Assembly: GCA_964527205.1 (NCBI GenBank)
Contig: CAZGQG010000008.1
Span: 1 to 61,093 of the forward strand
DNA: 61,093 nucleotides
Direction of reading: 5' to 3'
Source of the DNA: JARICQ01 sp964527205
GTDB taxonomy: Bacteria; Bacillota; Clostridia; Tissierellales; Tissierellaceae
How positions within the stretch are numbered: position 1 is the first letter of the stretch; the number at the start of each line of letters is the position of its first letter. Below the pieces are notes generated by a model. It was not told where the DNA came from. It ran no database searches and saw only the letters and a list, made by a program, of their open reading frames with translations. Of the stretch, positions 1 to 10,300 are shown piece by piece. Made by a program: the position numbers and the translations under genes.

Positions 1-40
1 CCATTCATTCCATCTGCGTTTCACTTGATGCAATGAGGAG

Positions 41-979
41 TTACTCCCACTCAATGGTAGCCGGTGGTTTGCTTGTTATATCATATACTACTCTATTTAC
101 TTCCTTTACCTCATCTGTGATTCTTGTTGAGATTTTTTCTAATACATCTAGGGGAATTGGATACCAGTTTCCTTCCATGCCGTCCTTTGATGTGACTGCC
201 CTTAGGGCTACTGTGTGAAGATAGGTTCTCTTCCCATCTAATACTCCTACGGATTGTATATTAGGAAGGATTGCAAAGTACTGCCATATATCTAAGTTTG
301 CTCTTTTTACTTCTTCCCTAAATATATAGTCTGCATCCTTTAATATATTTATCTTTTCCTTGGTTAGTTCTCCTAGTATTCTTATTCCAAGGCCTGGACC
401 TGGGAAGGGTTGTCTGTCTACTATATGAGAACTTATTCCTAGGGCTCTTCCCAGTTCCCTAACTTCTTCCTTGTAAAGACCTCTTAGGGGTTCTATTAAT
501 TCAAAGCCTACATCTTCTGGTAGTCCTCCCACATTGTGATGGCTCTTTACTGCAAGCTTGCCATCTTCCTGGACAGACTCCAGCACATCTGATTTTATAG
601 TACCCTGGACCAGATATTCAATGCCATCTATCTTAGACTGTTCTTCTTCAAATACCCTTATAAATTCCTCTCCAATTACCATTCTCTTCTTTTCAGGATC
701 TGTTACTCCTTCTAGATTGGACAGAAATCTTTCTTCAGCATCTACTACTATTAGATTCATCTTATATTCTTCTTTAAATTCCTTTTCTACTTCTTCTCTT
801 TCATTCTTCCTAAGGAGTCCATGATCTACAAAGACACAGGTTAGATTGTCTCCTATGGCCCTATGGACTAAAACTGCTGCAACAGATGAGTCTACTCCAC
901 CTGATAGTCCACATATGGCTTTTTTATCTCCTACTTTTTCCTTAATTGCCTGTATTTGCTCTTCAATGTAATCTTTCAT
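41..979 (-). CDS. guaA: GMP synthetase, ATP-pyrophosphatase subunit only (no glutaminase domain)
   Basis: Converts XMP to GMP with ATP and ammonia, the last step of guanine nucleotide synthesis. The 312 residues hold the PP-loop (SGGVDSS near residues 25-31) and the complete C-terminal dimerisation domain ending KPPATIEWE. The usual bacterial enzyme is about 510 residues, with an N-terminal class I glutaminase; that domain is absent here. The start is firm: AGGAGG lies just upstream and guaB ends 11 bp before, so no room exists for the missing part. It is co-transcribed with guaB. Ammonia must come from free ammonium or from a glutaminase subunit encoded elsewhere, as in archaeal two-subunit enzymes. 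Family assignment is certain; the ammonia source is inference. Confidence 0.95.
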   Translation of the reverse strand: MKDYIEEQIQAIKEKVGDKKAICGLSGGVDSSVAAVLVHRAIGDNLTCVFVDHGLLRKNEREEVEKEFKEEYKMNLIVVDAEERFLSNLEGVTDPEKKRMVIGEEFIRVFEEEQSKIDGIEYLVQGTIKSDVLESVQEDGKLAVKSHHNVGGLPEDVGFELIEPLRGLYKEEVRELGRALGISSHIVDRQPFPGPGLGIRILGELTKEKINILKDADYIFREEVKRANLDIWQYFAILPNIQSVGVLDGKRTYLHTVALRAVTSKDGMEGNWYPIPLDVLEKISTRITDEVKEVNRVVYDITSKPPATIEWE

Positions 980-990
980 GTATAGCCTCC

Positions 991-2442
991 TTATCTTCTG
1001 CTATAGTTTGATGATTCTTTGGTTATATAGATATCATGTGGATGGTTTTCTATTAGGGATGCTGATGTTATCTTGGTCATTCTTGCTTTTTTCTTTAAGT
1101 CTTCTATATCCCTTGCACCTATATATCCCATTCCTGATTTTAAGCCTCCAACTAGTTGATATACTACATCTCCCAGTGGTCCTCTAAAGTGAATTCTTCC
1201 CTCTACTCCCTCAGGTACATATTTCTTTGTCTCTTCCTGGAAGTATCTGTCCTTGCTGCCTGAATCCATGGCCCCCTCTGAGCCCATTCCTCTATAAACC
1301 TTATATCTTCTACCTTCATAAAGAACTTCTTCTCCTGGACTTTCCTTGCAACCAGCAAAGAGTGATCCTGCCATTACTACATTGGCTCCTGCTGCTATGG
1401 CCTTGGTTATATCTCCTGAGTATTTTATTCCTCCATCTGCAATAACCGGAACTCCGTATTCCTTTGCAGCCTCTGCACAGTTAATTATTGCTGATACCTG
1501 GGGTACTCCTACTCCTGTTACTACTCTAGTAGTACAGATAGATCCAGGTCCTATTCCTACCTTTACTGCATCTGCTCCTGCCTTAATAAGGTCAACTGTT
1601 CCCTCTGCTGTAGCAACATTTCCTGCCACTACTTGCAGGTCTGGGTATTCTAATTTTACTCTTTTTACTGCTTCCAGCACACCCTGGGAATGTCCATGGG
1701 CTGTATCTATTACTATTACATCTACCTTAGCTTGAACCAGAGCCTCTATTCTTTCCATCATATCCCCTGTTACTCCTACTGCCGCTCCAGCTAAAAGTCT
1801 ACCTGTATCATCCTTGGCAGAGTTTGGATATTGAATTGATTTTTCTATATCCTTTATGGTTATAAGTCCTGACAGCATATGATCATCATCCACTATAGGT
1901 AACTTTTCAATCTTATGGGCCTTCATTATTTCCAAAGCCTCATCCATGGTTATATCTATCTTTGCTGTGACTAAGTTTTTCTTAGTCATTACATCATCTA
2001 TTTTCTTTCCTACTTCTCTTTCAAATCTTACGTCCCTATTTGTTATTATTCCTACTAATTTTCCTGTTTCATCTGTAATAGGTACTCCTGATATCCTGTA
2101 TCTTTCCATAAGTTCCATAGCATCCGCTACTATATGCTGTGGTGATAGGTAGAAGGGATCAGTTATTACTCCGTGTTCAGATCTTTTTACCCTGTCTACT
2201 TCAAGGGCCTGTTCTTCAATGGACATATTCTTGTGAATTACGCCTATTCCACCTTCCCTTGCCATAGCTATAGCCATTCTTGCCTCTGTTACTGTATCCA
2301 TGCCAGCACTCATTAGTGGTGTTTTTAGTAATATCTTTTTAGTTAAATAAGTACTAACATCTGTATCTCTTGGTAATATTTCTGATTTTCCTGGTAGTAA
2401 CAATACATCATCAAAGGTTAAACTCTCTCCTACAAATTCCAT
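991..2442 (-). CDS. guaB: IMP dehydrogenase
   Basis: Oxidises IMP to XMP with NAD, the committed step to GMP. The 483 residues are full length: N-terminal barrel strand (TFDDVLLLPG), a pair of CBS domains at about residues 95-210 (VADAMELM..., VMTKKNLVTA...), and the catalytic loop GPGSICTTR with the active-site Cys. The flap region with the YRGMGS motif is present. GGAGG precedes the ATG. It is the first gene of a guaB-guaA operon, so XMP is made and used by neighbouring products. Confidence 0.98.
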   Translation of the reverse strand: MEFVGESLTFDDVLLLPGKSEILPRDTDVSTYLTKKILLKTPLMSAGMDTVTEARMAIAMAREGGIGVIHKNMSIEEQALEVDRVKRSEHGVITDPFYLSPQHIVADAMELMERYRISGVPITDETGKLVGIITNRDVRFEREVGKKIDDVMTKKNLVTAKIDITMDEALEIMKAHKIEKLPIVDDDHMLSGLITIKDIEKSIQYPNSAKDDTGRLLAGAAVGVTGDMMERIEALVQAKVDVIVIDTAHGHSQGVLEAVKRVKLEYPDLQVVAGNVATAEGTVDLIKAGADAVKVGIGPGSICTTRVVTGVGVPQVSAIINCAEAAKEYGVPVIADGGIKYSGDITKAIAAGANVVMAGSLFAGCKESPGEEVLYEGRRYKVYRGMGSEGAMDSGSKDRYFQEETKKYVPEGVEGRIHFRGPLGDVVYQLVGGLKSGMGYIGARDIEDLKKKARMTKITSASLIENHPHDIYITKESSNYSRR

Positions 2443-2506
2443 ATCAATTCCTCCCTATATTTATTAGTCTCTAATATATTTTATATATACTATTATCTAT
2501 CTTAAT

Positions 2507-2534
2507 AGTATATTCTAAAGTATAAGAGTGTAAA
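2507..2534 (-). promoter_or_regulatory. Possible sigma-A promoter for guaB-guaA
   Basis: Read on the minus strand, TTTACA and TATACT are separated by 16 bp, about 65 bp before the guaB start. The match is moderate. I see no guanine riboswitch or other structured leader in the 219 bp between guaB and the acetyltransferase gene. Confidence 0.4.
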
Positions 2535-2661
2535 TTACAAGTCGAGTTTTTAAATCCAAGCTTAAAATCTCTAGAGAAGTCAAAGATTTGTGACACAAGC
2601 TCTGAAAATTTACTCTAACAAAGACTTAAGTTTTCTAATAGTTTTAAAATCTTATCTCAAT

Positions 2662-3459
2662 TTAGCTATTAGTCCTATCCACAATCTTATAGGTCCTATA
2701 ATGGCTTATGGTTTTGTAGCCTAGTTTTTTATAGACACTTTCTCCCAGTTCTGAAGCTTGAAGGATTACTGCCTCCTTGCCTGCCCTAAAGCCCTCATTG
2801 GTGGATGCCCTTACTATATAGGAGCCTATGCCTCTTCCCCTTTGGGACTCCAAGGTCCCTACATAATATATTCCTCCTACCCTAGGGGATAGGACTGTAA
2901 TAGCAGCTGATACAGGCTCATCACCTTCATAGATAAGAAAGGATCTTACATATTCATTTCTTACTATATCCTTGGATAGGAACATCCTCTCCGCAACTTC
3001 CTCTTCCTTATCAAAGGAGTCCTGGATAACCTTTCTAAAGTCCACTAGGTCCTTATCATCTTCTAACTCTTTTATCCTATAGCCCTGGGGGATTTCTACA
3101 GATTTTATGGCCTCAAATATTATCATCACTGCAGAACCTGGCTCCCTAGTTGGCTTATGACCCTTATCCCTAAGGATCTTCTCTAGTTTAGGATTCCCAT
3201 GATCCCTTACCCAAAAGGAATAGGACAGATTATCTTCTCCGAAAAATTCCTCTGCTCTTTCCACCATTTCCCTAGCCCTATTATCATCCAGACAGAGACC
3301 CCCATTTAAATGGGTGTCCCCTGTATCTATTCCTATTGTGTAGAGAATATAGCCATCTCCCTCATAGAGTCTTGCTTCTGGGTTGTTTTTTATCCTATGG
3401 AGGATTGCATCTCTTAGGTTTTCATCTGCCTCTTTTCTCCAATATTCTATATTTTTCAT
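2662..3459 (-). CDS. GNAT family N-acetyltransferase
   Basis: 265 residues. The C-terminal half (about 145-260) is a GNAT fold with the acetyl-CoA binding signature QRGRGIGSYIV and the closing segment SVYKKLGYKTISHYRTYKI. The N-terminal half is a second, diverged domain of the kind seen in two-domain GNAT proteins. AAGGTGAT precedes the ATG. It stands alone between the guaBA and groESL operons. The acceptor substrate cannot be read from the sequence. Confidence 0.85.
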   Translation of the reverse strand: MKNIEYWRKEADENLRDAILHRIKNNPEARLYEGDGYILYTIGIDTGDTHLNGGLCLDDNRAREMVERAEEFFGEDNLSYSFWVRDHGNPKLEKILRDKGHKPTREPGSAVMIIFEAIKSVEIPQGYRIKELEDDKDLVDFRKVIQDSFDKEEEVAERMFLSKDIVRNEYVRSFLIYEGDEPVSAAITVLSPRVGGIYYVGTLESQRGRGIGSYIVRASTNEGFRAGKEAVILQASELGESVYKKLGYKTISHYRTYKIVDRTNS

Positions 3460-3520
3460 TTAATCACCTTTTTTCTTAGTCTATATCTTATTATACAATA
3501 CTAGGGGGCAAAAATACCAG

Positions 3521-3563
3521 AAAAAAGACCCTCTCAAAATCTTTTGATTTTGAAAGAGTCTTA
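3521..3563 (-). terminator. Intrinsic terminator of groESL
   Basis: Long stem of about 17 bp (AAGACTCTTTCAAAATC on the minus strand, two G-U wobbles) with a four-base loop, followed by six T on the minus strand, 28 bp after groL. Confidence 0.85.
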
Positions 3564-3590
3564 TTATTTTTGTTTTTAAGCTCTTAGGCT

Positions 3591-5228
3591 CTACATCATA
3601 CCGCCCATGCCGCCCATGCCACCCATACCGCCCATGGCTGCCATTGGGTCTTCTTCTTCTATATCTACTACTGCTGCTTCTGTAGTTAGTACCATGGATG
3701 CTACAGATGCTGCATTTTCTAAGGCTGATCTAGTCACCTTAGTTGGGTCTACTATACCGGACTTGATCATATCCACATATTCTCCTAATAATGCATCAAA
3801 TCCCATATTGCCTTGGTGTTCTTTAACTTTTTCTACTACTATGGATCCTTCTTGTCCTGCGTTTTCAGCGATTTGTCTTAGTGGTTCTTCTAAGGCTCTA
3901 AGAATTATCTTGATACCAGTCTTCTCGTCTCCTTCGTAAGAGTCTAGTAGTGCTTCTACAGCTGGCATTACTCTTATTAATACTGTTCCTCCACCTGCTA
4001 CTATTCCCTCTGCTACTGCTGCACGAGTTGCTGCTAGAGCATCTTCTATCCTTAGCTTTCTTTCCTTTAATTCAGTTTCTGTTGCTGCTCCTACTTGGAT
4101 TACAGCTACTCCACCTGTAAGCTTAGCTAATCTTTCCTGAATCTTTTCTCCGTCAAATTCTGATTCTGTATTTTCCATTTGAGTTCTTAGTTGCTTGATC
4201 CTATCTTGGATTAGGTCCTTGTCTCCTTCTCCATCTACGATTACTGTGTTTTCCTTGTCTATATTAACCTTAGCTGCCTTACCTAGCATATCTAAAGTAG
4301 TTTCTTTTATATCATATCCAAGTTCTTCTGAGATAACCTGTCCACCAGTAAGGATTGCTATATCTTCTAACATTTCCTTTCTTCTATCTCCAAAACCTGG
4401 TGCCTTAACTGCTACAACATTAAAGGTTCCCCTAAGCTTGTTTACTACTAGAGTTGCCATAGCTTCTCCCTCTATGTCCTCTGCTATTATAACTAAAGGT
4501 CTAGATTGTTCTACTATTGCCTCAAGTACTGGAAGGATTTCCTGAATGTTTGCAATCTTCTTATCTGTGATTAGGATATATGGGTTTTCTAGTTCAGCTA
4601 TCATTTTTTCTGTGTCTGTAGCCATATATGGTGAAACATAACCCCTATCAAACTGCATACCCTCTACTACTTCAAGAGTAGTTCCTGTAGATCTTGATTC
4701 TTCTACTGTGATTACTCCATCATTTCCAACCTTTTCCATTGCCTCTGCTATTAATTGTCCTACTTCTTCATCTCCAGCAGATATGGAAGCTACTTGTGCT
4801 ATGGCTTCCTTTGATTCTATTTGAACAGATGAATTCTTAATCTCTTCAACTGCACTGTTTACTGCCTTTCTGATTCCCTTTTGAATGATCATAGGATTTG
4901 CTCCAGCTGCAACATTTTTAAGACCTTCTCTTATTATTGCCTGGGCAAGTACTGTTGCTGTAGTAGTTCCGTCTCCAGCTACATCATTGGTCTTAGTAGC
5001 TACTTCCTTAACTAATTGTGCTCCCATATTTTCAAATTTGTCTTCTAATTCTATTTCACGAGCTATGGTTACACCATCATTTGTGATAAGTGGTGAGCCG
5101 TATTGCTTGTCAAGTACTACATTTCTACCCTTAGGTCCTAGGGTTACCTTTACTGTATCAGCTAGTTTATTTATACCAATCTCCATTGAACGACGTGCAT
5201 CTTCTCTAAATTTAATTTCTTTAGCCAT
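3591..5228 (-). CDS. groL: Chaperonin GroEL (60 kDa)
   Basis: ATP-driven folding chamber that works with GroES. 545 residues, standard length. Visible family marks are VTLGPKGRNVVLDK, the ATP-site block NDGVTIAREIEL and AGDGTTTATVLAQAI, the apical-domain block APGFGDRRKEML, and a C-terminal Met/Gly-rich tail made of GGM repeats. The start has GGGAG upstream. It lies 32 bp after groS in the CIRCE-controlled operon. Confidence 0.99.
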   Translation of the reverse strand: MAKEIKFREDARRSMEIGINKLADTVKVTLGPKGRNVVLDKQYGSPLITNDGVTIAREIELEDKFENMGAQLVKEVATKTNDVAGDGTTTATVLAQAIIREGLKNVAAGANPMIIQKGIRKAVNSAVEEIKNSSVQIESKEAIAQVASISAGDEEVGQLIAEAMEKVGNDGVITVEESRSTGTTLEVVEGMQFDRGYVSPYMATDTEKMIAELENPYILITDKKIANIQEILPVLEAIVEQSRPLVIIAEDIEGEAMATLVVNKLRGTFNVVAVKAPGFGDRRKEMLEDIAILTGGQVISEELGYDIKETTLDMLGKAAKVNIDKENTVIVDGEGDKDLIQDRIKQLRTQMENTESEFDGEKIQERLAKLTGGVAVIQVGAATETELKERKLRIEDALAATRAAVAEGIVAGGGTVLIRVMPAVEALLDSYEGDEKTGIKIILRALEEPLRQIAENAGQEGSIVVEKVKEHQGNMGFDALLGEYVDMIKSGIVDPTKVTRSALENAASVASMVLTTEAAVVDIEEEDPMAAMGGMGGMGGMGGMM

Positions 5229-5260
5229 TGTATCTACACTCCCTTTTATTTAGATTAATC

Positions 5261-5542
5261 TTATTCTATTACTGCTAAAACATCTTCTAATTTCAGTACA
5301 GTTAATTCTTCACCATCTAGTTTTATTTCAGTTCCTGCATATCTGGCAAATATTATCTTATCTCCAACTTTTACTTGGTCTTTTTTATCTTCATCATTTA
5401 AAATATCTGCTCCTACTGCAAGTATTTCTGCCACTTGTGGCTGTTCCTTAGCACTGCCTGGCAGTACTATACCTGATTTAGTTGTTTCTTCTGCTTCTGT
5501 CATTTTAATTACTACTCTTTCCCCTAATGGTCTAAGGTTCAT
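5261..5542 (-). CDS. groS: Co-chaperonin GroES (10 kDa)
   Basis: Lid of the GroEL chamber. 93 residues, normal length, with the opening LRPLGERVVIK, the mobile loop EETTKSGIVLPGSAKEQPQ, and the end segment VLKLEDVLAVIE. AAGGAGG precedes the ATG. It is first in the groS-groL operon, with a CIRCE operator 42 bp upstream. Confidence 0.99.
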   Translation of the reverse strand: MNLRPLGERVVIKMTEAEETTKSGIVLPGSAKEQPQVAEILAVGADILNDEDKKDQVKVGDKIIFARYAGTEIKLDGEELTVLKLEDVLAVIE

Positions 5543-5583
5543 TTTTCTTCCTCCTTATATTTTAAATAATTTTTTTCAAATTA

Positions 5584-5610
5584 TTAGCACTCAACATGAC
5601 TGAGTGCTAA
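5584..5610 (-). promoter_or_regulatory. CIRCE operator (HrcA binding site)
   Basis: Perfect inverted repeat TTAGCACTC - 9 bases - GAGTGCTAA, identical to the CIRCE consensus, in the leader of groS-groL. HrcA repressor binds such sites and lets go under heat stress. hrcA itself is not in this window. Confidence 0.97.
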
Positions 5611-5741
5611 TTGCTTATACCTATATGTTACTTAAAGACTGGAAAGTATGCAAGTTTTAAATTCTTCTATTTAAGCTAATTTACGCTTATAATCAGCCCT
5701 TAAGTCTCTTTATCTCTTTTTTACTTTATTTTTCTCTCTTT

Positions 5742-6443
5742 TTAAGCAAAATTCAATATGCCTAGAATTAGATAATATATTATTGGTATAAACATGGCTG
5801 GAAGCATATTTCCTACTTTTATCTTTTTGATTCCCAGTACATTTATTCCTATGGCCATAATGAGCAGCCCACCTACTGCAGACATTTCATTGATTACCTC
5901 AGGAGTTAAAAAACCTGCCACCCTATTGGCCAGTAGGGTTATGGATCCCTGGTATATAAATACTGGCAGGGCTGAAAAGATTACCCCAATGCCTAGGCTA
6001 GATGCGAATAGCATGGAGGTTATACCATCTAGGATGGATTTTACAAAGAGAGTACTATTGTCTCCCTGGATTCCTGCTTCTAGACTTCCTATAATGGCCA
6101 TGGCTCCCACACAGTATATAAGGGAAGATGTGACAAAGGCCTGGGAAAATGTGCTGTCTCCACTGGCAAATCTACTTTGCAGCTTGTCTCCTGCATTATC
6201 CAGTCTTCTTTCAATCTTTACCCACTCACCTATAAAGGATCCCACCACCATGGAGCCTACTACTAAGAGCATATTTTCAGATACTATGGCTCCTGTAACA
6301 CCTATTACTAGAACAGAAAGGCCTATGGCGTCCATTATTGTGTTTCTATATTCTTCCTTTATACCTTTTTTTAAGATTACTCCTATAAGTCCACCTATTA
6401 TTATTGCCATACTATTTATTACAGTTCCCAGCATTTTAATCAC
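5742..6443 (-). CDS. DUF554 family membrane protein
   Basis: 233 residues, nearly all hydrophobic, with about six or seven membrane segments; it opens MLGTVINSMAIIIGGLIGVILKK and contains the family's repeated glycine-rich helices (VGSMVVGSFIGEW, LLIMAIGINVLGIKKIKVGNMLPA). This matches the DUF554 (YdfK/YqgA-like) family, a proposed transporter of unknown substrate. The start is a GTG with AGGAG six bases upstream; the inner ATG three codons later is the alternative. It follows the glycosylase gene by 24 bp and may be its operon partner. Confidence 0.85.
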   Translation of the reverse strand: MIKMLGTVINSMAIIIGGLIGVILKKGIKEEYRNTIMDAIGLSVLVIGVTGAIVSENMLLVVGSMVVGSFIGEWVKIERRLDNAGDKLQSRFASGDSTFSQAFVTSSLIYCVGAMAIIGSLEAGIQGDNSTLFVKSILDGITSMLFASSLGIGVIFSALPVFIYQGSITLLANRVAGFLTPEVINEMSAVGGLLIMAIGINVLGIKKIKVGNMLPAMFIPIIYYLILGILNFA

Positions 6444-6467
6444 TCTCTTCTCCTAGAATATTTTATA

Positions 6468-7361
6468 TTATTTTTTCCCTATGCCTAGTTCCCTGGCATA
6501 GTAAAACAGGTACTGCTGGGCAAAGCCTGCCAAATCTCCAAATAATCTTGCCCCATGATAGCCTATTTTCTTAACATTTGTATCTTCCTTTAAATAAAAG
6601 TGTTCCATAACTCTCTTTACCCATACATCTACGGGAAAGGCCTGGTCCTTATTAAATCCAAAGAGCAGGATACAATCACTTACCTTGGGTCCCACTCCTG
6701 GTAGGGCCATAAGGGTTTCCTTACCCTGATCCCTGGTCATGTGGAAGATCTCTTCCATATCTATGTCTCCCGCAGCAATCATCTTAGAACTTTCTACAAT
6801 TCTCTTGTCCCTAAAGCCTACCCTGCAAATTTCCCTTAGATCCTCTGCCAGGGCCTGGGATAGTTTTTCTGGGCTAGGGAAACTATAGAAGTCCTCTCCC
6901 TGGTACTGTCCCCTTGTGGGGATCTTTTCTCCATAGTTTTCTGCTATGCATTCTATGGCCTTTTTTATCCTAGGAATCTGATTGTTGGCGGATATTATAA
7001 AGGAAATAATCATTTCAAAGGGATCCTGGTTAAGGATTCTTATGCCATGTCCAAATTTTGTTGCTTGTTTTAAGATCTCATCCTTTGAAAGTTCCTCTTT
7101 TATCTCATTATAATCCCTATCAAGATCAAAGTAATTATACCAAATCCTATGGAAGTCCTCCCTATTAGTGGGGGAGAGAACAATATCCCCTCCCTCCCTC
7201 CTAACATTTAAGACCCTATTAAAGGCTATGGTGGTATAGGAATCATCCTCTTCCTTTCTCCACCTAAAGGCCTGGCCACACTCAAATATGTGCTCAGGCT
7301 GAAAATCCTCCATATCTTTTAAAATTATCTTGTCATCTATTTCTATTATTTTATATTCCAT
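6468..7361 (-). CDS. ogg: 8-oxoguanine DNA glycosylase, OGG family
   Basis: Removes oxidised guanine from DNA and nicks the strand. 297 residues: an N-terminal OGG domain (FECGQAFRWR) and a helix-hairpin-helix GPD domain with LPGVGPKVSDCILLFGF, where Lys is the expected catalytic nucleophile, followed by PVDVWVKR with the conserved Asp. This pattern is OGG1-like, as in clostridial OGG enzymes, not AlkA. I chose the inner ATG at 7361 because AAGGAG sits just upstream; the reading frame stays open further. The start overlaps the end of the RND gene by 11 bp, implying translational coupling. Confidence 0.9.
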   Translation of the reverse strand: MEYKIIEIDDKIILKDMEDFQPEHIFECGQAFRWRKEEDDSYTTIAFNRVLNVRREGGDIVLSPTNREDFHRIWYNYFDLDRDYNEIKEELSKDEILKQATKFGHGIRILNQDPFEMIISFIISANNQIPRIKKAIECIAENYGEKIPTRGQYQGEDFYSFPSPEKLSQALAEDLREICRVGFRDKRIVESSKMIAAGDIDMEEIFHMTRDQGKETLMALPGVGPKVSDCILLFGFNKDQAFPVDVWVKRVMEHFYLKEDTNVKKIGYHGARLFGDLAGFAQQYLFYYARELGIGKK

Positions 7362-10300
7362 TTTCTTCTCCTTCATAGTCCATCTCTTGCTCATCCTTGT
7401 TTAGTATCCTATACATTACTGGAACAACTAAAAGAGTTAGGAGGGTTGCATAGATAAGTCCTCCTGTGGCTACTATTGCCAGAGGTTGAATTACCTCTGA
7501 ACCTACTCCAATACCTAGGGCAAGTGGTGAAAGTCCCAGCACTGTGGTGATAGCTGTCATAAGGATTGGTCTCATCCTTGTCTTACCTGCTATTACCAGG
7601 GCATCTTCTACTCCCCTTCCTCTTTCTCTAAGTTGATTTGTATAGTCTACAAATACTATACCGTTATTAACAACTACTCCTGTAAGAACTAGGAAACCTA
7701 ACATGGAAATAAGACTTATCTCATTGCCAGTTATGATTAGGGCCATTAGTCCTCCTGTAAAGGCTAGGGGTATAGTAAACATTATAATAAATGGTGATAG
7801 CAAGGATTGGAACTGGGCTACCATTATTAGATATATAAATACTATGGCAAGTAGCAACATATATACTAGGTCCCTTAGGGAATCATTTATGGTTTCATTT
7901 TCACCCTTAAATTCTAGACTATAGCCCTCAGGCATTTGGTAGTCTACTAGGGATTCTTCCACTTCTCTACCCACCAAGCCAATATTGTAATCTGGATGGA
8001 TTTTCCCTGTAACGGATAGGTATCTTTGCTGGGACTCTCTGTTTATAGCAGCTAGGCCCTTGGCTTCTTCTATAGTAACTATATCTCCAAGTCTTATCTC
8101 TACTTCTTCTCCCCTTTGATTGGAAGAAATCATTAGCTCTTCCAGTTCACTTCTATTTATGTCTTGATTTTTCTCTTCTATTACTATTATAGGGAAGTCC
8201 TTATTTTCTACACTTAGGCTGCTGGTTGCTCTTCCCTGGGCCAGGGTCTTGTTTATACTTGAAAAGACCTGGGCTACTGTAAGTCCCTCTTCCATTGCCT
8301 TTTTCTTATCTACACTTAACCTAAGTTCTAGAGCTGTTTCCTCTACTCCGTCCTCTACTTCTATTACGCCCTCTGTAGATGCTACTATTTTTCCTATATC
8401 TTCTGCCAGTTCTCTTAGGGCATCTATTTCCCTACCCTTTATCTGAATCTCTACTCCCTGGCCTGCTATTTGATTCATATCCATATTTGATGCTGTTACA
8501 CTTATGTCTACACCAAAGTCTTCTGTTTGCTTTTTTATTTCTTCTCCGATTTCTATATTTGTAGTCTTTTTATTTTCCTCAAGTAGGATGTAAAGGGCCA
8601 CATTATTGCTTGAAGATGATCCTGGGCCTCCAAATCCTGCCATACCTCCCGAAGAACTTTTAAAGGCTCCCACTGTCTTTATATCTTCTATTTGGCTAAT
8701 TCTTTCTATTATCTTGTCTGATATTTCCTCTACTTCCTCCATACTGGCCTCTTCATCCAGCATTATATTTGCTGACATCTGAGGTGCATCCATATCTGGA
8801 ATAAAGGCTGTTCCTAGGCTTAGGGCAAAGTATCCACTTGCCACTAGGAGTATTAATACTAGTCCCATTACTAGGGCCTTGTGAGAAAGTGCCCAGCGTA
8901 AGAGCTTTTCATAGCCATCTACAAATTTTCCAAAGTTCTTTTGTTCCTTGTCGCTGGTCTTTCTAAGAACTGTTGATGCCATCATAGGAACCAAACTAAG
9001 GGCTACTATTAAACTGGCAAAAAGTGAGTAGGCTATGGTAAGACCCATATCTGTAAATAACTGCCTGGATAGGCCTGTTGTAAATACTATGGGAAGGAAT
9101 ACACCAGCTGTTGTAACTGTGGATGCCATTATGGCTCCAGCTACTTCCTTGGCTCCTGTAATAGCTGCATCATGGGCAGATATACCCTCACTTCTCATTC
9201 TATATATATTCTCTATTACTACTATTGAGTTGTCCACTAGCATACCAACTCCAAGGGCCAGACCTGCTAGGGAGATTATATTTAGGGTAACTCCTGTAAA
9301 GTACATTAGGGTAATAGCAAATACTATACTTATTGGCACTGATAGGGCTATTACAATGGTTGGTTTTAAATCTCTTAGGAAGAGGAATAAAACCAAGATA
9401 GCAAGGAGTCCACCGTATAGGATTCCTGTAAGCACTGAACTTACTACTATCTCTATATATTCTCCCTGGTCTAGTAGGGGAATTATATTAAGGCTTTCAT
9501 CCTTATCCTTTAATTCTTCTATTCTTTCATTTATATTCTCTGATACGTCAGATATGGAGAAGTTACTTTGCTTTTGAATAGATAGCATTATGGCATTGTT
9601 GCCATTTATCTTTGCATAGATTTCATCTGCATTGTCTACTTCTTCCACACTGGCTATATCCTTTAAGCTTATAATTCCTACTTCTTCAACTCCTGTGTCA
9701 AATAGGATTAAATTCCTTAGTTCATCTATATCTTCCAGCTTGTCTCCAATTTTAACTACATAATCCTTATCATCCTCTTCTATATAGCCTGCTGGCATGG
9801 AAAAGTTTTGTGCTGTGATTATGCCATTTATCATGTCCTTGGTAATTATTCCTGTAAGGCTTGCTTCTTCTAAGGCTCTTTCCTTTTGCTCTTCTAATTC
9901 CTTTTGACCTTCTTCTACCTGTGCCTTAGCCTGATTTAAGCCATCCTTTGCCTTTCCCAATTCATTTCTAAGGGCCATTCTACCCTGGCTTATTTCTCCT
10001 GATTTTCCTACTAATTCTAATCTTTGAGTTTCCAGTTCATTTTTTTGAAGCCTTAATTCTCCTAGACTTGTTTTTATTCCCTCCAGGCCTGCTTCAGCTT
10101 CCGTTTTTTTAGACTTTAGGGTCTCCAGGGCAGCCTGTCCTGCTGCTGGATCAAAGCCTGCTTCTGGACTAAAGCCCTGTGGAATTTCAAAATCCTCTGG
10201 GAGCTCTGACTTATCTATATCTGGAAAAAGGCCTTCTGCAAGTCCTGTAAAGGGACTTGCTGTCTCCATCTTTAAGATTTGGTTTTTCATTTCATTTATT

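Noticed and set aside
41..990. guaA broken by frameshift or truncated
   Set aside because: Start and ribosome site fit a complete ATPase subunit; no glutaminase remains exist in the other frames between guaB and guaA.
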